Shown here: one piece after another, positions 15,938 to 24,510 of the stretch
Layout of the letters: each line of letters begins with the position of its first letter
Numbering within the stretch: position 1 is the stretch's first letter
NCBI GenBank assembly: GCA_049976725.1
Contig: JBMFHR010000008.1
Location: 1-42,443, forward strand
Reading direction: 5' to 3'
From: Conexivisphaera sp049976725
GTDB taxonomy: Archaea > Thermoproteota > Nitrososphaeria > Conexivisphaerales > Conexivisphaeraceae
DNA length: 42,443 nt
The notes under the pieces: model-generated
Database searches by the model: none
Seen by the model: only the letters and a program-made list of their open reading frames with translations
Told to the model about the DNA's origin: nothing
Program-made: the position numbers and the translations under genes

Positions 15938-16580
15938 TGTGCTTCCCCCTGAGCAGGAAGGCCAGGAGGAGCACGAAACCCGAGAACCTGACCAGGCTGC
16001 CGATCAGGTAGTAGCCGAGGAAGCCGAGCGGGTAGGCCAGCATGAGCACGTGGCCGGCCAGCATTAGCAGGAATGCCCCCAGGACGAGCCCCGAGAAGGA
16101 GCCCCGTGACCTGAGCTGGACGGCGTCGAAGACCACGAGGGCCAGCAGCACGATCGACGTCAGCTGGACGGCGTCGAAGAACGTCGGATCCACCACGAGG
16201 GCCCTCCTGAGCGCCGGGAATGGAGATATCGGCACGCCGGAGCCCAGCATGGGGAGCGGGGCGGCGAGCGCGCCGTAGTAGGTTATTCCGGTGTAGCCGA
16301 CCGCCAGCGCCAAGTAGGCGGCCACCTGGAGCAGGAGGTAGAGGTAGGAGGACACGATGAACAGCCTGGCGTACGCCAGGCTCAGGTGCACGTAGAGCAG
16401 CCAGGCCAGCGCCCCCTGCAGGACGAGCCCCAGCCCGAGCAGCGAGAAGCTGAGTCCGAGGAAGGCCGGAACGGATCCGCTCACCAGCCTGCTGTACCTG
16501 TAGGCGGCGTACGCCACCGCGAGCGCGACGGCCCCGCTGACCGCGTCGAGCGTCGCGATGGTGGGGAGGTAGTAGGGCAT
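15930..16580 (-). CDS. Seven-helix membrane protein of unknown function
   Basis: The 216-residue protein is almost wholly hydrophobic with about seven segments, among them ATLDAVSGAVALAVAYAAY, VPAFLGLSFSLLGLGLVLQG, LYLLLQVAAYLALAVGY and LVRFSGFVLLLAFLL. There are no obvious catalytic residues. The ATG at 16580 was chosen because a TATA element lies 27 bp upstream; the longer open frame reads into the oppF 3' end. Pairs of a multi-helix membrane protein and a winged-helix gene recur in archaea; the function here is not known to me. Confidence 0.75.
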   Translation of the reverse strand: MPYYLPTIATLDAVSGAVALAVAYAAYRYSRLVSGSVPAFLGLSFSLLGLGLVLQGALAWLLYVHLSLAYARLFIVSSYLYLLLQVAAYLALAVGYTGITYYGALAAPLPMLGSGVPISPFPALRRALVVDPTFFDAVQLTSIVLLALVVFDAVQLRSRGSFSGLVLGAFLLMLAGHVLMLAYPLGFLGYYLIGSLVRFSGFVLLLAFLLRGKHIV

Positions 16581-16601
16581 CGCCCGAGCTGATCGGCGGT
16601 T

Positions 16602-16611
16602 GGCTATAAAG
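16602..16611 (-). promoter_or_regulatory. TATA element for the membrane protein/winged-helix operon
   Basis: The minus strand reads CTTTATAGCC, centred 27 bp upstream of the ATG at 16580, consistent with a leaderless message starting right after the oppF stop. Confidence 0.55.
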
Positions 16612-16615
16612 TGAA

Positions 16616-17605
16616 CTAGCGCAGGTGGCAGGCCACCCAGTGGCCCGGCCTGACCTCCCTCAGCTGCGGGACCTCGGTCCTGCACCTGTCGAAGGCGTAC
16701 GGGCACCTGGGGTGGAACGGGCAGCCCGACGGCGGGTTCAGCGCGCTCGGGATCTCGCCCTTGGCCTTGACCTGGATCTTCGGGGCAGTGGGATCGGGCA
16801 CCGGTATTGCCGCGAGGAGGGCCTCGGTGTAGGGGTGGAGGGGTTCCCTCACCAGTTCCTCCGAGTCGGCGACCTCCACTATCCTCCCCAGGTACATGAC
16901 GGCTATCCTGTCGGACATGTGCTTGGCTATGGCCAGGTCGTGCGTTATGAAGAGGAACGAGAGCCCGTACTTCTCGCGGAGGTCGAGCATGACGTTGAGG
17001 ACCTCGCCCCTTATCGACACATCGAGCATGGAGACAGGCTCGTCCGCGGCTATGAACTCGGGCCGCATGACCAGCGCCCTGGCTATCGCCACCCTCTGCC
17101 TCTGGCCCCCGCTCAGCTCGTGCGGGTAACGGTAGGCGAAGTCCTCGGGCGGCAGCAGCCTCACGTCCTCGAGCGCGCGCATGACCTTGTCCTCGAGCTC
17201 GGACTTGCTGCTGAACAGCCTGTTTATCAGGAGGCCCTCCGAGACCACGTCGAACACGCTCATCCTGGGGTTTATGGAGTCGTACGGATCCTGGAATATC
17301 ATCTGGAGCCTGCTCCTGTACTTCCTGAGCTCGGAGCCCCTCAGGGCGGCTATGTCGACGCCGTCGTAAATTATGCTGCCGCCGGTCGGGTCCACGAGGC
17401 GCACTATTGCCTTGCCCAGGGTGGTCTTGCCGCTCCCCGACTCGCCCACCAGCCCGAGTATCTCGCCGCGCCCTATCGTCAAGTTCACGCCGTCGACTGC
17501 GCGCACGTAGGCCTTGGCGCCCATTATCTTGCTCAGGAAGCCCGTGTAGAACGGATAGTAGACCTTGAGATCCCTTATCGAGATCAGCTCGCCCAAGGCC
17601 ATCAC
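16616..17605 (-). CDS. oppF: Oligopeptide ABC transporter ATP-binding protein, OppF type
   Basis: The 329-residue ATPase powers peptide import. Seen: Walker A GLVGESGSGKTTLGK, Q-loop QMIFQDPYDSINPR, signature LSGGQRQRVAIARAL, Walker B EFIAADEPVSMLDVS and H-loop FLFITHDLA, then the C-terminal Opp/Dpp extension with GCPFHPRCPYAFDRC, whose cysteines may hold an Fe-S cluster or metal as in family members. In Walker B the usual alanine or threonine after DEP is V. The start is GTG 17605 or ATG 17602, two bases after oppD. The last 122 bp are identical to the end of oppD. Confidence 0.93.
   Translation of the reverse strand: MMALGELISIRDLKVYYPFYTGFLSKIMGAKAYVRAVDGVNLTIGRGEILGLVGESGSGKTTLGKAIVRLVDPTGGSIIYDGVDIAALRGSELRKYRSRLQMIFQDPYDSINPRMSVFDVVSEGLLINRLFSSKSELEDKVMRALEDVRLLPPEDFAYRYPHELSGGQRQRVAIARALVMRPEFIAADEPVSMLDVSIRGEVLNVMLDLREKYGLSFLFITHDLAIAKHMSDRIAVMYLGRIVEVADSEELVREPLHPYTEALLAAIPVPDPTAPKIQVKAKGEIPSALNPPSGCPFHPRCPYAFDRCRTEVPQLREVRPGHWVACHLR
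16618..16739. repeat. 122-bp perfect direct repeat, copy A (3' end of oppF)
   Basis: Identical to 17609-17730 and encodes the cysteine-containing C-terminal segment of both ATPases. Confidence 0.9.
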
Positions 17606-17606
17606 C

Positions 17607-18563
17607 TCAGCGCAGGTGGCAGGCCACCCAGTGGCCCGGCCTGACCTCCCTCAGCTGCGGGACCTCGGTCCTGCACCTGTCGAAGGCGTACGGGCACCTG
17701 GGGTGGAACGGGCAGCCCGACGGCGGGTTCGCCAGGTTGGGCGGGGATCCCGGGAGGAACGAGAAGCGCTGCCTCCTGGCCCTTATGTCGGGGAACGCCC
17801 TGAGGAGGGCCTCGGTGTAGGGGTGGAGGGGGTTCTTGTAGAGTTCCACGGCGGGCGCCCTCTCGACGATCCTCCCCCCGTAGTATATCATCACGGTGTC
17901 GGCCAGCTCGGCTATTATCGAGAGGTCGTGAGTTATGAGGAGCATCCCCATTCTGTACCTCGAGCGCAGCTCCTCCAGCAGCTTGAGTATCTGGGCCTGG
18001 ACGATGACGTCGAGCGCGGTCGTGGGCTCGTCGAGCACGACGAACTCCGGGTTGTTTATCAGCGCCATGGCTATCGCCACCCTCTGCCTCTGGCCCCCGC
18101 TCAGCTCGTGCGGGTAACTGCCCAGCCTCTCCCGGCCCACCCCGACCACGTCGAGGAGCTCGGAGGCCAGCCTGAGGGCCTCGTCCTTCCCGACGTCCCT
18201 GTGCGTCAGGACGGCCTCGGCCAGCTGATCCCCTATCGTGAAAACCGGGTTCAGCGCGTTCATGGAGGCCTGGGGCACGAAGGCGATCTTCGTCCACCTG
18301 ATCCTCCGGAGCTCCTCGTCGTCCATCGCCAGGACGTCGCGGCCGTCCAGCAGTATCCGGCCGCGCTCCACGACCGAGTTCCTGGGGAGAAGCCTGAGCA
18401 GCGTGAGGGCGAGCGAGGACTTGCCGCTCCCCGACTCGCCGGCGATCCCGACGGTCTCGCCCCTGGAGACGTCGAATGTGACGTCCTGCACGGCCCTCAC
18501 GTTGCCCTCCTTCGTCCTGTAGTACATCGTCAGGTCCTCCACCCTTAGGATGACCTCGCCCAT
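17607..18563 (-). CDS. oppD: Oligopeptide ABC transporter ATP-binding protein, OppD type
   Basis: The partner ATPase of OppF, 318 residues. Walker A GIAGESGSGKSSLALTLL, Q-loop AFVPQASMNALNPVF, signature LSGGQRQRVAIAMAL, Walker B EFVVLDEPTTALDV and H-loop LLITHDLS are all intact, followed by the cysteine-bearing Opp/Dpp C-terminal extension. NALNP after the Q-loop is typical of OppD/DppD. The ATG directly abuts the stop of the upstream secreted-protein gene. Shared perfect stretches with oppF (122 bp at the 3' end, 50 bp at the ABC signature) point to gene conversion. Confidence 0.93.
   Translation of the reverse strand: MGEVILRVEDLTMYYRTKEGNVRAVQDVTFDVSRGETVGIAGESGSGKSSLALTLLRLLPRNSVVERGRILLDGRDVLAMDDEELRRIRWTKIAFVPQASMNALNPVFTIGDQLAEAVLTHRDVGKDEALRLASELLDVVGVGRERLGSYPHELSGGQRQRVAIAMALINNPEFVVLDEPTTALDVIVQAQILKLLEELRSRYRMGMLLITHDLSIIAELADTVMIYYGGRIVERAPAVELYKNPLHPYTEALLRAFPDIRARRQRFSFLPGSPPNLANPPSGCPFHPRCPYAFDRCRTEVPQLREVRPGHWVACHLR
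17609..17730. repeat. 122-bp perfect direct repeat, copy B (3' end of oppD)
   Basis: Second copy, offset 991 bp from 16618-16739. Another 50-bp identity links 17081-17130 and 18069-18118 over the ABC signature motif. Confidence 0.9.
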
Positions 18564-19205
18564 CTAGCCCTCCTCCCCGAAGCTCAGCATCCGGTACTCG
18601 AAGCGGTAGTCGAGCGTGGGCGTCACGAGGACGCCCACCGAGTAGTTCAGGAAGCCGGTGCTCGCGTTGTACTGATAGTACCAGTACTGCACGGACACGA
18701 GGTCCGCCCCGCGGTAGATCTCGATCGTGGATGAGATCAAGACGTACCCGTCGGATCTCGTCACCACGTACTTATACGTGGCGTTGTAGCCGTTGAGCGT
18801 GGCGTTGGCCCCGCCGCTCCCGGGAGCGGCGGAGCTGGAAACGAAGAGGGGCATCCCGAAGCCGTAGTAATAGGTCGTCAGGTTCGACGGAACGAGCGCG
18901 TAAGTGTAGTTGAGCGTGGTCCGGCCGCCCCGCGCGGCGCCGGGAGCCAGCGGCTCGTAGTAGAACTTCACGAGGTCGCCGTCCACGGACGCCACTCTGA
19001 TCCTGAACTCGTTCGTGTAGGAGCCCAGCGGGAGCTGCCCGGCGTAGAGTGATACCGTGTAGTTGTAGGTGGCCGCGTAGCCGGGCCGCGCGTTCGTCTC
19101 GGGGCTCACGACCGTGGGCCGCGCGGACGACTGGTGCACGGCCACGGTTGCCAGCGCCGCGGCGGCTACCACGATTACCAGTGCCAGCGCCCACCACCCC
19201 CTCAT
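18564..19205 (-). CDS. Membrane-anchored secreted protein inside the peptide transporter operon
   Basis: The 213-residue protein has one N-terminal hydrophobic helix (ALALVIVVAAAALATVAV, about residues 6-23) that would anchor it or be cleaved. The rest is rich in Tyr, Thr, Ser and Asn with several N-X-S/T sequons, as expected of an extracellular beta-rich protein. I do not recognise the family. The ATG overlaps the permease stop (ATGA) and the 3' end abuts oppD, so it is a true operon member and may assist the binding protein or permeases at the cell surface. Confidence 0.75.
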   Translation of the reverse strand: MRGWWALALVIVVAAAALATVAVHQSSARPTVVSPETNARPGYAATYNYTVSLYAGQLPLGSYTNEFRIRVASVDGDLVKFYYEPLAPGAARGGRTTLNYTYALVPSNLTTYYYGFGMPLFVSSSAAPGSGGANATLNGYNATYKYVVTRSDGYVLISSTIEIYRGADLVSVQYWYYQYNASTGFLNYSVGVLVTPTLDYRFEYRMLSFGEEG

Positions 19206-20740
19206 CTCTGCCTCAGCCTCGGATTGAGGATCTCGTCCAGCGCGTAGCCCAGCAGGACGAACGAGAGTGAGAGCAGCACTATCGCTATCCCGGGGAATAT
19301 GAACCACCACCAGCCGAAGCTGTAGTAGATTGCCGAGGACGCGTGATCGAACGCCTTCGAGAGCATCCTGCCCCACGTCGGAACGGTGGATGCGCCGGGG
19401 AAAAGGAAGTCGAGGGCCGCCTCGGTCAGTATGAATCCCGGGACGTTGAGCGCCAGGTTCGCGTAGACCAGGCTCATTACGTTGGGCAGTATGTGCCTGC
19501 TGATTATGTGGCCCCTGCCGGCGCCCAGCGCCCTCGCCGCCTCCACGTAGCCACGCTCCTTGAGCGTCAGCGTCTGGGACCTTATCACCCTCGCGACGGC
19601 CGGCCACGACAGCACGGCGAAGAGCACTATGAGCCAGAGGTAGAGCTCCTTCGCCAGGAAGGCGGACTGCGTTATCATGAACACCATTATTATCGCGAGC
19701 GGCAGGAAGGGTATCACGAGGAACACGTCGGCTATCCTCATCAGGAGCTCGTCCACGGCCCCGCCGAAGACCCCGGAGATCACGCCGAGGTACATCCCCA
19801 CGACGACCGTGAATATCGAGGCCAGGAGCCCCACCTCCATCGAGATCCTCGACCCCCAGACGAACTGCGACCAGAGGTCCCTCCCCTCGTTGTCCGATCC
19901 GAGGAGGCCGTACTGCCTGCCGTAGACGAACAGGAACGGGTACGCCAGCTCGACCTTCAGGCTGCCGGGGGAAGACCCGCCGAGCGCCACCACCTGCACG
20001 ACGAGCGTGTAGTTGCCCCGCTCGTCGAGGAACTTGAGCCCCGTGTTGGTCATCCCCAGCCCGGACGGGCCGAATGCCGCCAGGTTCACGTCCGGCAGGC
20101 TCGTGGACAGGTAGACGAGGTTCCAGTTGCCCAGCTTGAACCCGTTGTTGTAGCTTATGTCCTCCTGGAACGAGCTGGACATCACAGCGTAGGACGTCAG
20201 GTGAACGACTTCGCCGTCCGGCTTCACGAGGAGGAAGCGCAGGTAGAAGTCCGAGAGGTTGTCGACGGACAGGGGAAGGACGAGGGCGCCGAACTTGAAC
20301 TCGTAGGGTGGACGGTAATTGTAGCTGAACGTGTAGTTCGCGGTGAACACGACGTCCTCGGAGCCGGGCGGGACGGACGCCGTTATCAGGGCCGCGGGCA
20401 CGCCGGCGACCGAGTACTCGGTCTTGGAGACCAGGGTCGAGGGAGGCGACGCCCGCACGAACTCGTAGGAGGCTCCGGGGCCGGCCGCTGACCTCCATTC
20501 GGAGATCGAGGGGGGAGCCACCTCGAGGTTGGGGGGAAGCCCCTTGTACTGGGGGAAGACCGTCGCCCAGGCGGGGACGGCCCAGGGGCCGGTGACGAAG
20601 GTCTGCGAGGGGCTGGGCCCCGCTATGTAAGGCGCGAGGAGCGCCATGATTCCGAAGAACGCTATTATGACGACGCCGGTCATGCCGGTCCTGTTGCGGA
20701 GGAGCAGCCTGAGCGCGCTCTCCTTGGGCAATCGAATCAC
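19202..20740 (-). CDS. oppC: Oligopeptide ABC transporter permease, OppC type, with a large extracellular insertion
   Basis: Helix 1 is at residues about 21-40 and the permease core begins at GSDNEGRDLWSQFVWGSRIS (about 281-300), running through the EAA loop (YVEAARALGAGRGHIISRHILPN) to the last helix near 495. In usual DppC/OppC proteins only some 60 residues separate helix 1 from the GTDxxGRD motif; here about 240 do, and most is an extracytoplasmic beta-rich domain. Total length is 512, against roughly 300 for the family. It overlaps oppB by 4 bp. The extra domain could contact the binding protein, which is inference. Confidence 0.9.
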   Translation of the reverse strand: MIRLPKESALRLLLRNRTGMTGVVIIAFFGIMALLAPYIAGPSPSQTFVTGPWAVPAWATVFPQYKGLPPNLEVAPPSISEWRSAAGPGASYEFVRASPPSTLVSKTEYSVAGVPAALITASVPPGSEDVVFTANYTFSYNYRPPYEFKFGALVLPLSVDNLSDFYLRFLLVKPDGEVVHLTSYAVMSSSFQEDISYNNGFKLGNWNLVYLSTSLPDVNLAAFGPSGLGMTNTGLKFLDERGNYTLVVQVVALGGSSPGSLKVELAYPFLFVYGRQYGLLGSDNEGRDLWSQFVWGSRISMEVGLLASIFTVVVGMYLGVISGVFGGAVDELLMRIADVFLVIPFLPLAIIMVFMITQSAFLAKELYLWLIVLFAVLSWPAVARVIRSQTLTLKERGYVEAARALGAGRGHIISRHILPNVMSLVYANLALNVPGFILTEAALDFLFPGASTVPTWGRMLSKAFDHASSAIYYSFGWWWFIFPGIAIVLLSLSFVLLGYALDEILNPRLRQR

Positions 20741-21741
20741 CTCCTGATCCTGGGATCCAGGAACCCGTAGAGGAGATCCGCCACGAGGTTCGCCAGCACG
20801 ACCATCAGGGATATTATGAAGAAGATGGCCTGCTCGAGCGGGAAGTCCTGGGTCAGGATGGCCATGTAGGTCCAGTAGCCGAGGCCGGGCCAGCCGAATA
20901 TGGTCTCAGTTATCACGGCCCCGGACAGGACGAACCCGAGCGAGATCGCGAAGACCGTCATCACGGGCAGCACCGCGTTCCTCAGCACGTGCTTGTACAG
21001 GACGTCCCTCTCCCGGAGCCCCTTGGCCCTCGCCATCAGCACGTAGTCCTCGCTCATCACCTCGAGCGCGGAGCTCCTCATTATCAGGTAGAAGCCGCCT
21101 ATGCTTATGAGCGTGAGGGAGAGGAAGGGGAGCGCCATCGCCTTCAGGACAGCCAGGTAGAAGGCGGGGCCCGTAAACTGTGATATGTAGGAGGCGGCGC
21201 TCGTCGGAGCGATCTTCACGTAGTAGGCGAAGGCCAGGAGGAGCATGACGCCTATCCAGAAGGAGGGCATGGAGTACAGGAAGAGGAGCGTCACGAAGGA
21301 GACCTTGTCCGAGGGCCTGCCCCTCCTGCTGGCGGAGAAGACTCCCAGGTACTCGCCTATCACGAACGAGACCACGGTGGAGCCGCCCAGCAGGAGCACC
21401 GTGTACGGCGCGAACCTGGCGATTGTCTCCGACACGGGACCGCTCAGGACTCCGCCCACGTTGTAACCGAAGTGGAAGGTGAACAGGGATTCCATGTACC
21501 TGAGGAACCTCTCCTGGATGGGCAGGTTGAAGCCGAGCTCCGAGATAACCTCCTGCCTGATCTTGGTTATGTACTGCAGGTTGTGGGAGGTGCTGATGGC
21601 CGGCACGTACCATACCTCGGGGTTTATCCCCAGGAGCACGAAGGGCATCACCTGGAATAGGAGGAAGTTAATGGCGGCTATCACAATCATGATGACGACA
21701 GTTATCGCAAGCCTCCTGACTATATAGCCAAGTAGGCTCAA
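20737..21741 (-). CDS. oppB: Oligopeptide ABC transporter permease, OppB type
   Basis: The 334-residue permease has the N-terminal IVRRLAITVVIMIVIAAINF helix, a long extracellular loop containing LGFNLPIQERFLRYM, five further helices and the EAA loop DYVLMARAKGLRERDVLYKHVLRN, all standard for DppB/OppB. It forms the import channel with OppC. The start is a TTG at 21741, supported by an A/T-rich TATA element centred about 28 bp upstream, so oppBC and what follows can be transcribed separately from the binding-protein gene. Confidence 0.93.
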   Translation of the reverse strand: MSLLGYIVRRLAITVVIMIVIAAINFLLFQVMPFVLLGINPEVWYVPAISTSHNLQYITKIRQEVISELGFNLPIQERFLRYMESLFTFHFGYNVGGVLSGPVSETIARFAPYTVLLLGGSTVVSFVIGEYLGVFSASRRGRPSDKVSFVTLLFLYSMPSFWIGVMLLLAFAYYVKIAPTSAASYISQFTGPAFYLAVLKAMALPFLSLTLISIGGFYLIMRSSALEVMSEDYVLMARAKGLRERDVLYKHVLRNAVLPVMTVFAISLGFVLSGAVITETIFGWPGLGYWTYMAILTQDFPLEQAIFFIISLMVVLANLVADLLYGFLDPRIRR

Positions 21742-21749
21742 CTGATCTG

Positions 21750-21764
21750 AAAAGAAAAGGGGGG
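21750..21764 (-). terminator. Pyrimidine-run terminator after the binding-protein gene
   Basis: On the minus strand this reads six C then TTTTCTTTT, a T-rich tract of the kind that stops archaeal RNA polymerase. It follows the oppA stop by 15 bp and could lower downstream expression relative to the binding protein. Confidence 0.5.
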
Positions 21765-21765
21765 T

Positions 21766-21776
21766 AATTAATTATT
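21766..21776 (-). promoter_or_regulatory. TATA element for oppB
   Basis: An AATTAATTA block between the oppA stop and the oppB TTG, centred about 28 bp before that start; it suggests an internal leaderless promoter. Confidence 0.45.
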
Positions 21777-21778
21777 CG

Positions 21779-24466
21779 CTACCGACGGCGCAGCGCCACC
21801 ACCACGACGGCCACTATGATCACTATCACGACGACGGCTATGATCGCGTAGAGCGCGGTGTAGCTCGGAGGCGGCACCTTGACCGGCGCCGGGCTCAGCG
21901 TGACCGACGCCGAGGCAGAGGGCGCCGAGACGGTCACCGTTACATTGGTCGGCGTGTACCCGGGCGCCGAGACGGTCACCGTGTACGTCCCGAGCGGGAC
22001 GCTCGGGAACGCCGCCATGCCCGATGAGTTGGTGGTGGCGGTGGTCACCCCATTGACCGTGACGCTCGCGCCCGATATGGGCAGGCCGCTCGGGTTGAGC
22101 ACGGTCACGACGAGGGGCGCTGAGGTCACCGGCGCCGACACGGTGAGGCCGCTGTAGCTGTACCAGACCCTGTTCAGGCCGAACGACGTGTAGGTGAGGT
22201 TGGCCACGAGCTCGTAGACGCCGGGGCTGAGGGAGCCCGTGGGTATCGACGCCGTGTACGATCCGTTGCCCACGCTGGTCAACGGATAAGACGCGACCAC
22301 GGTCCCTCCTGGGGCCTCGACCTGCACGACCCCGGTGGCGTTCGTTATCGGTATGTATCCAGTTGACCCGGGCGCAACGCCCTCGAACGAGCTGGACGTC
22401 GGGTTGTATATCTCCTCCATCACGTTGACCTTGTAGTTGTAGGGCGAGCCCTGCGTCACCGTGGACATCCAGGCCCACCAGGCGGACCTGTAGTAGTTCA
22501 CGTTCCTCGTGAGGGTGATGGTGTTCGTCACCTTGTTCCAGCCCTGGAGCACGAACGGGCCGGAGCCGACCTCCAGGTTGGGCAGCCAGTACATCCACTG
22601 CGGCAGCTGCTCGTTCGGGGAGTTCAGGTAGCTGCTGAGCCCGGGTATCCGCGCCAGGGGCAGCGTGGTGTCCATGGCGCCCGTCGCGCCCGCGACGGCG
22701 CTCGGGCTGAAGTACCGGAAGATGTGCTCGGGTATCGGGGGTATGTCGAGGGTGTAGATGTTCCACAGGTTCGTCGAGTTGACGTAGAGCTGAATCTCGT
22801 ACGGGTTGTTGGGGGGTATGTAGGTCGCCAGGAGCCCGTAGGGCGGCGTCGACGCGTACGAGTTGGGGGTCAAGGCGCCGCTCAGGCCCTGCAGGTCCCA
22901 GTAGTAGAGGGAGAAGTTGTAGTCGTACGCGGTTATCGGGACCCCGTCCTGCCAGGTGGCGTTCCTGAAGAAGTTGAGAGTGATTATCTGCCCGTTGACT
23001 ATCTTGGATGCGTTGAACGGGTTCCACCATCCGGATCCGCTGCCTATCGGCGCAGTGACGCCATTCTGCACGGTGTAGGTGGCCATCCAGGGCATCAGGG
23101 CGCCGCTGGTCACGCCGGTGGGCGGCGTGCCTATGGGCGAGTCGTAGACCTCCTGCCAGACATCGACCTGCCACACCCAGTTGGTCTCGTAGAGCGGGTT
23201 CAGGCTGGTAGGAGTTGAGTGCAGCGCCTCGGTGAACGTGCCTCCCACGGTGCCGGTCGGGTGCACGTTCAGCAGCGTGTAGTAGAGCCCGGTCCCCTCG
23301 GACGGCCCGGTGGTCGGTATGTTGGCGTAGCCCTGCCATCCATTGCTCTGGACCGCGTAGAGCGCGGTCCCGTAGTACCAGATTATGTAGGGCAGCTGCT
23401 GGTTGAAGATGAGCTGCACCTGCGAGGCGGCCCTCTGGGCTATTGTGGTGTTGGCCGCGGCCCAGTAGAGCACGTCAGTCCAGTAGTCCATGCTCTCGTT
23501 GTAGAAGTTGCCGAAGTTCACGACCCCGGCCAGCTGGCTGTTGAAGAAGAACCAGGGCCAGTTCGGCTCCCAGGAGACTATCCAGCCGAACGTGTACATG
23601 CCCCACGTGTCGATCTGGTTCGCCAGGGTCATGTTGTAGACGGGCGGGATGGTGGAGAAGTTGTCGAGCATTGTGCCCGGCGCTATGACCACGGACGACG
23701 CCGGGCTGTATATTATGGAGGACGCGGTGACGCCGGTCACCGGCTTCAGGGTTATTGTCAGGTTGATCGAGGCGGCGGCCTGCGCCAGCGCCTGGGCCGC
23801 CTCGGTCCTCAGCGGGTCGTCGGACCTGTAGTACAGGACCGGGGAGAACGGTTTGCCGTAGAGGGTCCACTGCCCGGTCTGCGGGTTGTAGGACATCCCG
23901 GGGACCTCCTCCAGCTCCTTGATCGCCATCTGCGGATTGTACGAGTACGGGTACTTTATGCTCGCATTGTACCAGCTGACCGAGGAGAACGGCGGCGAGT
24001 ACAGGGTGGGCTGGTAGAGGTACGGGCCCGCGACCACCGCTATGCCCAGCAGCTTCTGGATCTCCGCGTAGTTCGTGAGGTAAGCTATGGCCCTCCTGAA
24101 GTGCACGTTGCTGTAGGGGTACATCAGCATGTTGAACGCGATGCCCTCGAACCCGTACGTGAGCGTGACGTTCGTGTAGAGGTTGGGGATTGTCTGCGCC
24201 GTCACGTAGTCAGCGGGCGACAGGGCCCACTCCATCGCCTGTATCTGGCCCTTGGAGAGGGCCAGGAAGGCAGCGTGGTCCGAGGAGTAGACGTAGAAGA
24301 TCACGGTGTTGATCAGGGGACCGTGGGTCCTCACCTGGCTCGGCTGCAGGATCGTCTGCTGGGGTATCGCGTACTGCGGGTACGACTGCGCCATTGCGGG
24401 CATCGCCTCGGGGAGGAACGATGCGATCAGAATCAGGGCGACTATCAGCTGTAATGCCCTTCTCAT
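21779..24466 (-). CDS. oppA: Peptide ABC transporter substrate-binding protein, membrane-anchored at both ends of secretion path
   Basis: The 895-residue protein belongs to the family 5 extracellular binding proteins. It has an N-terminal signal helix (LIVALILIASFLPEAMPAMA), a long two-lobed binding region with LPYIIWYYGTALYAV and FTEALHSTPTSLNPLYE, then after about residue 690 two beta-sandwich modules, the second of carboxypeptidase-regulatory type (SGLPISGASVTVNGV, FPSVPLGTYTVTVSAPGY). It closes with a proline linker, one transmembrane helix (IIAVVVIVIIVAVVVVAL) and RRR, so it is tethered by its C-terminus. It captures peptides or other solutes for the permeases encoded next. A TTTATTAG TATA lies about 33 bp upstream. 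Confidence 0.92.
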   Translation of the reverse strand: MRRALQLIVALILIASFLPEAMPAMAQSYPQYAIPQQTILQPSQVRTHGPLINTVIFYVYSSDHAAFLALSKGQIQAMEWALSPADYVTAQTIPNLYTNVTLTYGFEGIAFNMLMYPYSNVHFRRAIAYLTNYAEIQKLLGIAVVAGPYLYQPTLYSPPFSSVSWYNASIKYPYSYNPQMAIKELEEVPGMSYNPQTGQWTLYGKPFSPVLYYRSDDPLRTEAAQALAQAAASINLTITLKPVTGVTASSIIYSPASSVVIAPGTMLDNFSTIPPVYNMTLANQIDTWGMYTFGWIVSWEPNWPWFFFNSQLAGVVNFGNFYNESMDYWTDVLYWAAANTTIAQRAASQVQLIFNQQLPYIIWYYGTALYAVQSNGWQGYANIPTTGPSEGTGLYYTLLNVHPTGTVGGTFTEALHSTPTSLNPLYETNWVWQVDVWQEVYDSPIGTPPTGVTSGALMPWMATYTVQNGVTAPIGSGSGWWNPFNASKIVNGQIITLNFFRNATWQDGVPITAYDYNFSLYYWDLQGLSGALTPNSYASTPPYGLLATYIPPNNPYEIQLYVNSTNLWNIYTLDIPPIPEHIFRYFSPSAVAGATGAMDTTLPLARIPGLSSYLNSPNEQLPQWMYWLPNLEVGSGPFVLQGWNKVTNTITLTRNVNYYRSAWWAWMSTVTQGSPYNYKVNVMEEIYNPTSSSFEGVAPGSTGYIPITNATGVVQVEAPGGTVVASYPLTSVGNGSYTASIPTGSLSPGVYELVANLTYTSFGLNRVWYSYSGLTVSAPVTSAPLVVTVLNPSGLPISGASVTVNGVTTATTNSSGMAAFPSVPLGTYTVTVSAPGYTPTNVTVTVSAPSASASVTLSPAPVKVPPPSYTALYAIIAVVVIVIIVAVVVVALRRR

Positions 24467-24494
24467 GTTCAGTCAATCATTATGATGTAATTTC

Positions 24495-24502
24495 CTAATA
24501 AA
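24495..24502 (-). promoter_or_regulatory. TATA element for the peptide transporter operon
   Basis: The minus strand reads TTTATTAG, centred about 33 bp before the oppA ATG, implying a leader of only a few bases. Confidence 0.45.
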
Positions 24503-24510
24503 CCATTCGC

